From an uncultured Tateyamaria sp. (lineage in GTDB: Bacteria; Pseudomonadota; Alphaproteobacteria; Rhodobacterales; Rhodobacteraceae), in assembly GCF_947487805.1 (NCBI RefSeq), contig NZ_CANKXW010000011.1, positions 62,001 to 126,000 of the forward strand: a stretch of 64,000 bases of DNA, read 5' to 3'. A program made the position numbers and the translations under genes. A model generated the notes under the pieces. It was not told where the DNA came from, searched no databases, and worked only from the letters and a program-made list of their open reading frames with translations. Positions 7,772 through 17,144 of this stretch are shown here, in pieces. Numbering within the stretch: position 1 is the first letter of the stretch; every line of letters starts with the position of its first letter.

Positions 7772-10700
7772 ATGAGCAGTGCAGATCCCACCCAAGACCC
7801 CGTGCCCCCCGCGCGCAAGGCCAGCCTGTGGCGGCGGGCGGGGATCGGCAGCATTCTGGTGTCGCTGTGCGTGGCGGCGGTGGTCGGCGTTGGCCTTTAC
7901 GTGGCGATGGGCCGCCCCGTGGCTGCGCCCGACTGGCTGCGCGAACGGATCGAGCTGCGCGTGGCCGAGGCGCTTGGTGCGGCATCGCTGCGGTTCGACG
8001 CGCTGGAGGTGATGGCCGAGAATGGCATCCATCCTACTGCGCGGATGACCAATGTGCAGCTGGTCGACGGGGCCGGGGCCGAGATCGTGGCCTTTGGCGA
8101 GTTGCGCGCCAGCACGACGGTGGACGATTTGCTGCGCGGCACGGTGCGCCCCACATCCATCAGCATTTCGGGGATATTTGCCAATCTGCGCCGCCTGTCG
8201 GATGGATCGGTCGTGCTGTCTGGGGGATTGGACCTGACATCCCCGACGCAGGAGGCCGCGACCTTTGCGCAGTTGATCGAACGGATCGACGCCTTGCTGA
8301 CGCAACCGGCGCTGTCGGCGCTGCAAGACGCGGACATCCAGGCCCTGACCCTGCGCATCGAAGATGTGCGGTCCGCGCGGGCCTGGACCATCGACGGGGG
8401 GCGGATGCGGCTGAGCCGCGCGGGCGATGATCTGCGCATCACCTCGGATCTGGCGCTGCTGAGCGGCGGGCAGGGGGTGGCCACGCTGGAGGCCAACTAC
8501 GAAAGCCGGATCGGTGACGCTGCCGCGGCATTCGGGGCCACGATCACGGACATTGATGCGGGCGATATTGCGGCCCTTGCGCCGCCATTTGAGTGGCTGG
8601 AGGTTCTGCGCGCACCCATCTCCGGATCTATGCGTGGCGGGATTGCCGGTGATGGCACGCTTGCACCGCTGAACGTGTCACTGGGGATCGGCGCGGGGGT
8701 TATCCAGCCCACCGATGCCACGCGTCCGGTGCCGTTCAACGCGGCACGCAGCTATTTCAACTATGATCCGGAGGGCCGGGTGCTGGAATTCAGCGAGCTG
8801 TCCGTGGACAGCGCATGGGTGACCGGCGCGATCGAGGGGCAGACCGTGCTGGGCCTGGACGGGACCGGCGCGCTGCGCGATCTTGTGGGGCAGTTCCGTT
8901 CCAATGTCATCTCGCTCAATCCCGATGGGCTTTATCCCGACCCGGTGGCCATCGAGAACGCGGACATGGATTTCCGGCTGACGCTGGATCCGTTCCGGCT
9001 GGATGTGGGGCAGGTGCTGTTTCAGGACAGCGGTCAGACCTTTCTGGCCCGCGGCGCGCTCGAGGTTGTCGAGGCCGGGTGGAGTTACAGCTTGGATGCG
9101 CAGATGGACGGGCTGACGCCCGAACGCCTGCTGGCGCTGTGGCCCGAACAGCTGGTGCCGAAAACGCGGGGCTGGTTGTCGGAAAACCTGCTTGGGGGCA
9201 CGCTGCGGGACATCGACGTGGCCGTGCGCGACACGCCGACGGCGCCGACCACGGCCTTTGTCAGCTTTGCCTATGACGATGCGCATGTGCGGTACGTCAA
9301 AACGCTCCCACCGGTCCGCAATGCGAGCGGTACGGCCAGCCTGCTGGGGGGACGGTTTGTGGTTGCAGTCGATGCAGGCCAGGTTGCCGCGCCCGAGGGT
9401 GGCATCGTCGAGGTGGGCGGGTCGTCCTTCATCATTCCGGACGTCACCGCGCGGGACGGCGCACCGGCCGTGGTGCGGCTGGCCGCGCAAGGCAGCGTGA
9501 CCGCGGCGTTGTCGTTGCTGGATCAGCCGCCGCTCAACATCATGAAAAAGGCGGGGCTTGCCCCGGATCTGGCCGAGGGCGTTCTGGACGTGTCGGGGAC
9601 ATTGGCGCTGCCCCTGCGGTCGGGGCTGACCACGGCGGACCTGGACTATAATGCGTCGGGCACGGCGCGGCAGGTCGCCAGTTCCAATCTGATCGATGGG
9701 CGGCGGCTTGTGGCCAAGGTCCTCAACGTGACGGCCAGCAACACCCGGGTCGCAGTGTCGGGACCCGGTACGCTGGACGGGGTACCTTTTGACGCCACGT
9801 GGACACAACCGATTGCATCGACCCCGCAGTCTGGCACGGTCTCGGGCACGATCGAGCTGTCGCCGCGCACGATTGAGGCGTTTGAGCTGGGCTTGCCTCC
9901 GGGATTGGTGACGGGGCAGGGCACGGGCCGCATCGACATCGGCCTGCCGGTGGGCGGCGGCGCACCAACCTTTGCGTTGTCGTCGGACTTGCGCGGCGTG
10001 CGCCTGTCATCGCCGCCGCTGGGCTGGAGCAAGGCGGCGTCCACACCCGGCAGCCTGCAAGTGGCGGGCCTGTTGGGCGACACGCCGCGCGTGGATCAAC
10101 TGAGCCTCGATGCGCCGGGGCTGAAGGCCACCGGCACCATCACCCTGTCGCCAGGTGGCGGGCTGGAGCGCGCGCGGTTTTCGCAGGTGGAGGTGGGCCG
10201 CTGGCTGCGCGGACCCGTCGATCTGGTGGGGCGCGGACGCGCGGCCCCGGCGGTGGTCGTGCGCGGAGGTGTCCTCGACCTGCGCGCAGCGGATTTCGGC
10301 GGCAGGGGTTCCGGCACTGGTGGCCAACAGGGTGGCGGGCCGATCACGCTGGCGCTGGACCGGTTGCAGATCACCGACTCCATCGCGCTGACGGGGATGA
10401 ACGGCCAGTTCGACATGGCGCGCGGCCTCGACGGAGAGTTCACCGCGCGGGTGAATGGCGGTACCCCGGTCACTGGTCAGGTCCTGCCGCAGAACGGGCG
10501 CAGCGCCGTGCGCATCCGGGCCGACGATGCGGGCGGCGTGGCGGCGTCCGCGGGGTTGCTGAAACAGGCGCGAGGCGGAGCGCTGTCGCTGACCCTGTTG
10601 CCCGTGGGCGCGGCCAGCTTTGATGGCACGCTGCGGGTGACCGAGACCCGCATCACCGACGCGCCGGCAATCGCGGCCTTGTTGAACGCCATCAGCATCA

Positions 10701-11185
10701 TCGGGCTGCTCGAACAGATGGGCGGCAGTGGCATCCATTTTCAGGAGGTCGATGCCAGTTTCCGCCTGACCCCCAGCACCATGGTGCTGACCCAGGCCAG
10801 CGCCACTGGGCCGTCTATGGGGCTGTCGATGGACGGCACCTATGACGTGACAAATTCGGTACTGGACATGCGCGGAGTTATCTCGCCGCTCTTTCTGCTG
10901 AACGGGATCGGCAGCATTCTGACCCGTAAGGGCGAGGGGCTGATCGGGTTCAACTACCGGCTGCGCGGCCCGGTGTCGGAGCCGCGGGTGCAGGTCAATC
11001 CGCTCTCGGCCCTGACGCCGGGTATGTTCCGCGACATCTTTCGCGCGCCTGCGCCCGATCTGCCGCAGGTCGAGGGCGGTGCCGCCCCGGCAACCCAGCC
11101 CGAAGCCTTTGCCCCGGAGGAGCCAGAAGAGACCCCCGGCCAAAGACGGCTGCGCGAACGCCGAGAAGAGCTTGATGCGCGCTAG
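7772..11185 (+). CDS. AsmA-like/DUF3971 giant membrane protein (YhdP-related)
   Basis: An 1137-residue protein with a basic N-terminus and a single membrane segment (about 24-46), followed by a long beta-rich region of the AsmA/TamB superfamily: DUF3971 in the first half and an AsmA-like C-terminal region (about 800-1090). It ends in a Pro/Glu-rich tail. Proteins of this type span the periplasm from the inner membrane and are implicated in phospholipid transport to the outer membrane; assignment to YhdP specifically is inference from size and domain order. It starts divergently from the peroxiredoxin gene and is followed by queA 21 bp downstream, so the two probably share a transcript. Confidence 0.85.
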   Translation: MSSADPTQDPVPPARKASLWRRAGIGSILVSLCVAAVVGVGLYVAMGRPVAAPDWLRERIELRVAEALGAASLRFDALEVMAENGIHPTARMTNVQLVDGAGAEIVAFGELRASTTVDDLLRGTVRPTSISISGIFANLRRLSDGSVVLSGGLDLTSPTQEAATFAQLIERIDALLTQPALSALQDADIQALTLRIEDVRSARAWTIDGGRMRLSRAGDDLRITSDLALLSGGQGVATLEANYESRIGDAAAAFGATITDIDAGDIAALAPPFEWLEVLRAPISGSMRGGIAGDGTLAPLNVSLGIGAGVIQPTDATRPVPFNAARSYFNYDPEGRVLEFSELSVDSAWVTGAIEGQTVLGLDGTGALRDLVGQFRSNVISLNPDGLYPDPVAIENADMDFRLTLDPFRLDVGQVLFQDSGQTFLARGALEVVEAGWSYSLDAQMDGLTPERLLALWPEQLVPKTRGWLSENLLGGTLRDIDVAVRDTPTAPTTAFVSFAYDDAHVRYVKTLPPVRNASGTASLLGGRFVVAVDAGQVAAPEGGIVEVGGSSFIIPDVTARDGAPAVVRLAAQGSVTAALSLLDQPPLNIMKKAGLAPDLAEGVLDVSGTLALPLRSGLTTADLDYNASGTARQVASSNLIDGRRLVAKVLNVTASNTRVAVSGPGTLDGVPFDATWTQPIASTPQSGTVSGTIELSPRTIEAFELGLPPGLVTGQGTGRIDIGLPVGGGAPTFALSSDLRGVRLSSPPLGWSKAASTPGSLQVAGLLGDTPRVDQLSLDAPGLKATGTITLSPGGGLERARFSQVEVGRWLRGPVDLVGRGRAAPAVVVRGGVLDLRAADFGGRGSGTGGQQGGGPITLALDRLQITDSIALTGMNGQFDMARGLDGEFTARVNGGTPVTGQVLPQNGRSAVRIRADDAGGVAASAGLLKQARGGALSLTLLPVGAASFDGTLRVTETRITDAPAIAALLNAISIIGLLEQMGGSGIHFQEVDASFRLTPSTMVLTQASATGPSMGLSMDGTYDVTNSVLDMRGVISPLFLLNGIGSILTRKGEGLIGFNYRLRGPVSEPRVQVNPLSALTPGMFRDIFRAPAPDLPQVEGGAAPATQPEAFAPEEPEETPGQRRLRERREELDAR

Positions 11186-11206
11186 CGGGCGGTTTAACCC
11201 GCAGCC

Positions 11207-12262
11207 ATGAAACTGTCTGATTTTGATTTCGACCTGCCCGAAGAGCTGATTGCCACGCGCCCCGCGGTGCCGCGGTCTTCGGCGCGGTTGCTGGTGGCGG
11301 ATGACGCGTTGCATGACGGGGTGGTCACCGATCTGGTGCACTGGCTGCGGCCCGGCGATCTGCTGGTGCTGAACGACACGCGGGTGATCCCCGCGCGGCT
11401 TTTCGGCACGCGCGACCGGACCACTGCGCAGGGCCAGACCCAGGCCCGGATCGAGGTGACGCTGCTGGAGCCGCAGGCCGACGGCACCTGGAGCGCGCTG
11501 GTCAAACCGCTCAAGAAGGTCAAGGTGGGCGAGGTCGTGGTGTTCTCCGACGCGCTGAGTGCGACGCTGGACGGTATTGCCGACGGGCAGGGGCGTTTGC
11601 GGTTCAACCTGACGGGCGATGATTTCGATGCTGCGCTGGCGCAGGCCGGTGCCATGCCGTTGCCGCCCTACATTGCCGCCAAACGGCCCGCGGATGCGCG
11701 CGACAAGGTGGATTACCAGACGATCTGGGCGCGCAATGCGGGCGCCGTTGCTGCGCCCACCGCATCGCTGCATTTCGACGACGCGCTGATGCAGGCGCTG
11801 GAGGCGCGCGGGGTGCGCGTGACTTATGTGACCCTGCATGTGGGTGCAGGTACGTTCCTGCCGGTCAAGGTCGAGGATGTTGCCACCCACAAGATGCACG
11901 CGGAATGGGGCCAGGTCAGCGAAACAGCCGCGCAGGACATGGCGCGCACCCGCGCGTCCGGTGGCCGGATCATCCCGGTGGGCACAACCGCGCTGCGGCT
12001 GATCGAGACAATGGCGCGCGACGTGGGCTTTGCCCCGTGGGAGGGGGAGACGGACATCTTTATCTACCCCGGTTTCGACTTTCGCGCGACCGACGGGTTG
12101 ATGACGAATTTCCACCTGCCCAAGTCGACTTTGCTCATGCTTGTGTCGGCGCTGATGGGGACAGGGCGGATGCGCGCGGTCTATGCGCATGCCGTAACGC
12201 AGGGCTACCGGTTCTTTTCCTATGGCGATGCGTCGCTGTTGTTGCCGCAAACGGACGCCTGA
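11207..12262 (+). CDS. queA: S-adenosylmethionine:tRNA ribosyltransferase-isomerase
   Basis: QueA transfers and isomerises the ribosyl group of SAM onto 7-aminomethyl-7-deazaguanine in tRNA, giving epoxyqueuosine at the wobble position of GUN anticodons. The 351 residues match the family. Visible signatures: the N-terminal [27 protein letters not shown], and the C-terminal [17 protein letters not shown] and [13 protein letters not shown]. It lies 21 bp after the AsmA-like gene on the same strand. Confidence 0.96.
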   Translation: MKLSDFDFDLPEELIATRPAVPRSSARLLVADDALHDGVVTDLVHWLRPGDLLVLNDTRVIPARLFGTRDRTTAQGQTQARIEVTLLEPQADGTWSALVKPLKKVKVGEVVVFSDALSATLDGIADGQGRLRFNLTGDDFDAALAQAGAMPLPPYIAAKRPADARDKVDYQTIWARNAGAVAAPTASLHFDDALMQALEARGVRVTYVTLHVGAGTFLPVKVEDVATHKMHAEWGQVSETAAQDMARTRASGGRIIPVGTTALRLIETMARDVGFAPWEGETDIFIYPGFDFRATDGLMTNFHLPKSTLLMLVSALMGTGRMRAVYAHAVTQGYRFFSYGDASLLLPQTDA

Positions 12263-12351
12263 AAACCGACATTCGGCGTCGCAGACGCTAACACAATATT
12301 GAACCCGACATGCAAGGGTCGGGCATCGCCACCGCGCAGGAGACCTGAGAG

Positions 12352-13620
12352 ATGATCCAAGTTTTGACCAGCGCCTGGGCCCTGTTGTTCGGCATGTTCC
12401 TGTTGATGGTCGGCAACGGCATGCAGGGCACCTTGCTGGGCGTGCGGGGCGAGATCGAAGGGTTTTCTACGCTCGAGATGTCGATTGTCATGTCGGCCTA
12501 TTTCGCGGGCTTTCTCGGGGGCAGCCGCATGGCGCCGGGGATGATCCGGCGGGTGGGTCATGTGCGGGTGTTCGCGGCACTGGCGTCGCTGATCTCCGCC
12601 GTGATGATCCTGTACCCCACCTTTGCCGATCCGTGGGTGTGGACGGTGGGGCGCGTGCTGATCGGGTTCTGCTTTTCCGCCGTATATGTCACCGCGGAAA
12701 GCTGGCTGAACGATGCGGCGGACAATTCCAACCGGGGCAAGGCGCTGTCGCTTTACATGATCGTGCAGACGCTGGGCATTGTCGCCAGCCAGGCCCTGTT
12801 GCTGACCGCTGACCCGTCGGGCTTCGTCCTTTTTGTGATCCCGTCGGTGCTGGTCTCCATTGCCATTACGCCAATCCTGCTGTCGATCAGCCCGACACCA
12901 GCCTTTGACACGACCAAGCCGATGACGCTGCGCCAGCTGGCGCAGGTGTCCCCCTTGGGTGTGTTTGGCATGTTCATCCTGGGCGGTGTGTTCTCGGCTC
13001 AGTTTGGCATGGCCTCGGTCTATGGCGCGCAGATCGGTCTGAGTGTGGCGCAAATTTCGACCTTTGTGGCCACGTTCTTTGTCGGTGCGGTCGTGCTGCA
13101 ATACCCGATCGGCTGGCTGTCCGACCGGCTGGACCGACGGTTGCTGATCGTGGCTGTCTCTGCGCTGGGCGTGACAGGGTCGGTCCTGGGCATGGTGCTG
13201 GGTGGCAACTTTGCGCTGCTGCTGGGATCCGCCTTTCTGGTGGGGGGGATGTCCAACCCGCTCTATTCGCTGCTGATCGCGCACACGAACGACTTTCTCG
13301 ACCATGACGACATGGCGGCGGCTTCGGGGGGCTTGGTGTTCCTGAACGGGCTGGGTGCGGTGGCGGGACCCCTCATCGTCGGTGCGTTGATGGAGAATGT
13401 GGGCCCGGGCGGGTTCTACCTGTTCACCGCCATCCTCTTTGCCATCCTGGTGGCCTATGCCACCTACCGGATGACACAGCGTTCGACCGTTCCACTGGAC
13501 GAGACGGGGTCGTATGTTGCGATGTCGCCGGCATCGACCACGCCCGTCGCCATGGAAATTGCGCAAGAATACGCCATCGAAACCGATCTGGACGGCGAAG
13601 ACGACACACGCGCCGCCTAA
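12352..13620 (+). CDS. MFS transporter (YcaD-like)
   Basis: A 422-residue major facilitator permease with about twelve hydrophobic segments, ending in a hydrophilic acidic tail of roughly 40 residues. The inter-helix loop between segments 2 and 3 and the GRVLIGFCFSAVYVTAESWLND region resemble the YcaD subfamily, whose substrate is not known. The start at 12352 follows GGAGACCTGAGAG. It stands alone between queA and a DUF924 gene; a 9-bp hairpin spans its stop codon. Confidence 0.85.
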   Translation: MIQVLTSAWALLFGMFLLMVGNGMQGTLLGVRGEIEGFSTLEMSIVMSAYFAGFLGGSRMAPGMIRRVGHVRVFAALASLISAVMILYPTFADPWVWTVGRVLIGFCFSAVYVTAESWLNDAADNSNRGKALSLYMIVQTLGIVASQALLLTADPSGFVLFVIPSVLVSIAITPILLSISPTPAFDTTKPMTLRQLAQVSPLGVFGMFILGGVFSAQFGMASVYGAQIGLSVAQISTFVATFFVGAVVLQYPIGWLSDRLDRRLLIVAVSALGVTGSVLGMVLGGNFALLLGSAFLVGGMSNPLYSLLIAHTNDFLDHDDMAAASGGLVFLNGLGAVAGPLIVGALMENVGPGGFYLFTAILFAILVAYATYRMTQRSTVPLDETGSYVAMSPASTTPVAMEIAQEYAIETDLDGEDDTRAA

Positions 13621-13629
13621 TGTGTCGTC
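13600..13629 (+). terminator. Hairpin spanning the MFS stop codon
   Basis: A perfect 9-bp stem (GACGACACA/TGTGTCGTC) with a 12-nt loop holding the TAA stop. The following sequence is only moderately T-rich, so termination strength is uncertain. Confidence 0.4.
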
Positions 13630-13711
13630 CCTGTTGTATTTCGTGATTGGGGTCGTATCTAAAACCTATGTAACGATTTGACATACGGCATTGCGAGTGG
13701 GAGCGAACGCC

Positions 13712-14290
13712 ATGATGGGTCCGGATGATGTTTTGAAGTTCTGGTTGGATGAGTGTGGTCCGGAGCAGTGGTATGCCACCGATCCCGCGCTGGATGAGAC
13801 CATACGCAGCCGTTTCGGCGCCACATGGCAAGCCGCGACAGAGGGCAAGTTCTCTCTCTGGCTAACATATCCCAACGGGGCGCTGGCCTACATCATTCTG
13901 ACCGACCAGTTCCCGCGCAACATGTTCCGCGACGACCCGCGCGCTTTTGGCACGGACCGCGCGGCCCTTGCGGCGGCGAAATCCGCCATCGCCAAGGGCT
14001 GGGACATGCGCATCGACGCACCCGCCCGGCAGTTTTTCTACATGCCGCTCGAGCATTCGGAAAACCTGTGCGACCAGGACCGCGCCGTGCGGCTGATCTG
14101 TGAACGGATGCCGGATGACACATCGTTGCTGCATGCGCGTGCCCACCGCGAAGTGATCCGCCAGTTTGGCCGGTTCCCGCATCGCAATGCAGCGCTGGGC
14201 CGCGTGACAACCGGGGCCGAGCAGGCGCATCTGGACGCGGGCGGCTATGGTGCCACGGTACGCGGCTTGCAGGCAGCTGCCGCCGCCTGA
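13712..14290 (+). CDS. DUF924 family protein
   Basis: A 192-residue DUF924 protein. Family signatures include the N-terminal VLKFWLDECGPEQWY, the YIILTDQFPRNMFRD segment, and FFYMPLEHSEN. The fold is an all-helical repeat domain; molecular function is unknown. The ATG at 13712 follows GGGAG at good spacing; the ATG at 13715 is an alternative that would remove one residue. It is monocistronic by spacing (137 bp to lpdA). Confidence 0.88.
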   Translation: MMGPDDVLKFWLDECGPEQWYATDPALDETIRSRFGATWQAATEGKFSLWLTYPNGALAYIILTDQFPRNMFRDDPRAFGTDRAALAAAKSAIAKGWDMRIDAPARQFFYMPLEHSENLCDQDRAVRLICERMPDDTSLLHARAHREVIRQFGRFPHRNAALGRVTTGAEQAHLDAGGYGATVRGLQAAAAA

Positions 14291-14377
14291 CCGCTTTGAT
14301 CCCCACAGACTTTACGCACGTTTCCCCGGCGTCAGTCGATTTGTCGCGCCTTGCCTTCGTTGTCGTTTGCGGAAAAA

Positions 14378-14395
14378 TAGTTTAACGGTAAACTA
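14378..14395. promoter_or_regulatory. Operator-like palindrome upstream of lpdA
   Basis: A perfect 7-bp inverted repeat, TAGTTTA and TAAACTA, separated by ACGG. It is in AT-rich sequence 32 bp before the lpdA start codon, where a repressor site would be expected. The cognate regulator is not identifiable. Confidence 0.45.
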
Positions 14396-14427
14396 ATTCT
14401 GACGCAGCGTTTGGCGAGGACATTGAT

Positions 14428-15825
14428 ATGGCGGCGAAATCCTTTGATGTGGTTGTGATCGGCTCCGGGCCGGGTGGGTATGTCGCGGCAATCCGGGCGG
14501 CCCAGTTGGGTTTGAACACCTGTGTTGTCGAACGCGAACATCTGGGCGGTATCTGCCTGAACTGGGGCTGCATCCCGACCAAGGCGATGCTGCGCAGTTC
14601 CGAAGTGTTCCACCTGATGCACCGCGCCAAGGAATTCGGCCTCAAGGCGGATGGCATCGACTATGACCTGCCCGCCGTCGTGGACCGCAGCCGCAAGGTG
14701 GCCGCACAGCTGTCGGGTGGCGTGCAACACCTTCTGAAAAAGAACAAGGTGACCGTAATCATGGGCGAGGGCACGATCCCGTCCAAGGGCAAGGTCAGCG
14801 TCAAGACCGACAAGGGCACCGAAGAGATAACAGCCAAGAACATCATTCTGGCCACCGGCGCACGGGCCCGCGAATTGCCGGGTCTGGAAGCGGACGGCGA
14901 ACTGGTGTGGACCTACAAGGCGGCGCTGACGCCCAAACGGATGCCGAAAAAGCTTCTGGTCATCGGGTCGGGCGCAATCGGCATCGAATTCGCCAGCTTT
15001 TACAACACCTTGGGCGCGGATACGACCGTGGTCGAGGTGATGGACCGCGTCCTGCCCGTCGAAGACGCCGAGATCAGCGCCTTTGCCAAGAAAGCGTTCG
15101 AGAAACAGGGCATGAAGATCATGCAAAAGGCGATGGTCAAACAGCTGGACCGGGCCAAGGGCAAGGTCACGGCCCATATCGACGTGGGCGGCAAGGTCGA
15201 GAAGCACGAGTTTGACACCGTGATCTCCGCCGTAGGGATCGTCGGCAATGTCGAGGGGCTGAACCTCGAAAAACTGGGCGTGAAGGTCGACCGGACCCAC
15301 GTGGTGACAGATGAATATTGCCGCACCGGAATCGAGGGGCTTTACGCGATTGGCGACATCGCGGGTGCGCCGTGGCTGGCGCACAAGGCGTCGCACGAGG
15401 GCGTCATGGTGGCCGAGCTGATCACGGGCAAGAACACTGTCCACCCGATCAAGCCGAACTCCATCGCGGGCTGCACCTATTGTCATCCGCAGGTGGCCAG
15501 CGTCGGCCTGACCGAAGCGGCGGCCAAGGAGGCCGGGCACGAGGTGAAGGTGGGCAAGTTCCCCTTTATCGGCAACGGCAAGGCCATCGCACTGGGCGAG
15601 CCCGAGGGCATGATCAAGACCGTGTTCGACGCCAAGACCGGCGAGTTGCTGGGCGCGCACATGATCGGGGCCGAAGTGACCGAACTGATCCAGGGCTATG
15701 TCGTGGGTCAGGCGCTGGAAACCACCGAAGAGGATCTGATGCACACCGTATTCCCGCATCCGACCCTGTCCGAAATGATGCACGAAAGCGTGCTCGACGC
15801 CTATGACCGCGTAATCCACATGTAA
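14428..15825 (+). CDS. lpdA: Dihydrolipoyl dehydrogenase (E3)
   Basis: A 465-residue FAD flavoprotein that reoxidises dihydrolipoamide in 2-oxoacid dehydrogenase or glycine-cleavage complexes, passing electrons to NAD+. Seen: N-terminal FAD motif GSGPGGY, redox-active disulfide GGICLNWGCIPTK (Cys43, Cys48), NAD-binding GSGAIGIEF, and the C-terminal HPTLSEMMHE dyad. The Trp in CLNWGC is typical of the alphaproteobacterial E3 branch. It is not next to genes for E1 or E2, so the complex it serves cannot be told from context. It is followed 62 bp later by an MFS gene. Confidence 0.95.
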   Translation: MAAKSFDVVVIGSGPGGYVAAIRAAQLGLNTCVVEREHLGGICLNWGCIPTKAMLRSSEVFHLMHRAKEFGLKADGIDYDLPAVVDRSRKVAAQLSGGVQHLLKKNKVTVIMGEGTIPSKGKVSVKTDKGTEEITAKNIILATGARARELPGLEADGELVWTYKAALTPKRMPKKLLVIGSGAIGIEFASFYNTLGADTTVVEVMDRVLPVEDAEISAFAKKAFEKQGMKIMQKAMVKQLDRAKGKVTAHIDVGGKVEKHEFDTVISAVGIVGNVEGLNLEKLGVKVDRTHVVTDEYCRTGIEGLYAIGDIAGAPWLAHKASHEGVMVAELITGKNTVHPIKPNSIAGCTYCHPQVASVGLTEAAAKEAGHEVKVGKFPFIGNGKAIALGEPEGMIKTVFDAKTGELLGAHMIGAEVTELIQGYVVGQALETTEEDLMHTVFPHPTLSEMMHESVLDAYDRVIHM

Positions 15826-15887
15826 GGCGCAGGCCGCGCACAGATCGCGGCCTTGCAGCGCCCGGCTTTCAGGCGTAGCCCGGAGCC

Positions 15888-17051
15888 ATGACCGACCGCA
15901 CCTCATTCCCGCTTGTCTTTGCCCTCTGGGGCGCGGGGCTGGGGGCGGCGGGGCAATACGCCAAGATTTCCATCATCTTTGACCGGCTGCCGCAGGTCTA
16001 TCCCGACGCGGGCCCCGCGCTGGGGTTCATCGTGTCGCTGGTGGGGTTCGTGGGGATCGTCCTGGGGGTTGTGGCCGGTCTGGTGGTGGCGCGCATCCGG
16101 TATCGCCGCGCGATGCTCTGGGCGCTGTGGGCTGGGGCGGCGCTGTCGCTCTTTCAGGCGACGATGCCGAGCCTGCCCTTGATGCTGCTCAGCCGGGGCC
16201 TCGAAGGGGTTTCGCATCTGGCCATCGTGGTGGCTGCACCCACATTGATCGCACAGCTCAGCACGGATCGGCACCGCGGTTTTACACTGACACTTTGGAG
16301 CACGTTCTTCTCGGTCGCCTTTACCCTGCTGGTCGCGCTTGGCCTGCCGCTGGTCGAGGCGCGCGGGTTGCCTGCCCTTTTTGTCGCGCACGCGCTGTGG
16401 CTCATGGCCTTTGCCGTGATCCTGACCGTGTTCCTGCGCCCGATCGAAGTACCGCCCGAGGGGCGTCTGACCCTGACCGGGATCGTGCGGGACCACATCG
16501 CCATCTACCGCTCCCCGCGCATCGCCGCACCTGGGGCTGGGTGGATGTTTTACACCTTCTGCTTCCTTGCCATCCTGACCGTCCTGCCGCCCTATATTGC
16601 GCCCGAATGGCGGGCTTGGGTGATGGGGGCAATGCCGCTGACCTCGATTGCCGTATCGCTGACACTGGGGGTCTATGCGCTGCGCTTCATCACGGCGGTG
16701 ATGCTGGTGCAGATCGGGTTTGCCGCCTGCATCGCGTCGCTCTTGTGGCTGTGGGTCATGCCGGGGCTGCCTGCGGCGTGCCTCGCACTGGCGGCCGCAC
16801 TTGGCCTTGTGCAGGGGGCCAGTTTCGCCGCCGGACCACAGCTGAACCAAAGCGCGGCACATCAGAGCCAAGCTTACGGCGGCCTCGCGCAAACGGGCAA
16901 CCTCGGCAACACGCTGGGCACGCCTGTGCTGCTTTTGGTACTGGGCGTGGCGGGGTTTCCGGGGCTGGTGTGGACCTGCGTGGCCGTGTTTGCTTGCGGC
17001 ATCGCCGCCCATGGCTGGATGGCAGCGCGCCGACGTGCTGACAGCGCATGA
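15888..17051 (+). CDS. MFS transporter
   Basis: A 387-residue major facilitator permease with about twelve hydrophobic segments and the usual central loop rich in Pro and charged residues (about 185-205). Substrate is not recognisable. The RGLEGVSHLAIVVAAPTLIAQL stretch corresponds to the conserved region of helices 4-5. It sits between lpdA and uvrA on the same strand. The LexA-type box of uvrA begins only 14 bp after its stop codon. Confidence 0.83.
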   Translation: MTDRTSFPLVFALWGAGLGAAGQYAKISIIFDRLPQVYPDAGPALGFIVSLVGFVGIVLGVVAGLVVARIRYRRAMLWALWAGAALSLFQATMPSLPLMLLSRGLEGVSHLAIVVAAPTLIAQLSTDRHRGFTLTLWSTFFSVAFTLLVALGLPLVEARGLPALFVAHALWLMAFAVILTVFLRPIEVPPEGRLTLTGIVRDHIAIYRSPRIAAPGAGWMFYTFCFLAILTVLPPYIAPEWRAWVMGAMPLTSIAVSLTLGVYALRFITAVMLVQIGFAACIASLLWLWVMPGLPAACLALAAALGLVQGASFAAGPQLNQSAAHQSQAYGGLAQTGNLGNTLGTPVLLLVLGVAGFPGLVWTCVAVFACGIAAHGWMAARRRADSA

Positions 17052-17064
17052 CAGCAGCGAACAT

Positions 17065-17079
17065 GTTCGCACAATGTTC
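17065..17079 (+). promoter_or_regulatory. LexA (SOS) box of uvrA, GTTC-N7-GTTC
   Basis: GTTC at 17065-17068 and GTTC at 17076-17079 are separated by exactly seven bases, the direct-repeat SOS box described for Rhodobacter-type LexA. It is 65 bp upstream of the uvrA start codon, where it would overlap a promoter. Confidence 0.8.
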
Positions 17080-17144
17080 TAACTTTTTCATTGGCTGTGA
17101 CGGCCATCTGACCTATGTACAGATCGTTAATCCGGGGGGCTGAT

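Noticed and set aside
7699-7773. Upstream ATG start of the peroxiredoxin
   Set aside because: Adds 25 atypical residues and overlaps the divergent gene start; TTG at 7698 has a good ribosome binding site and gives the family length.
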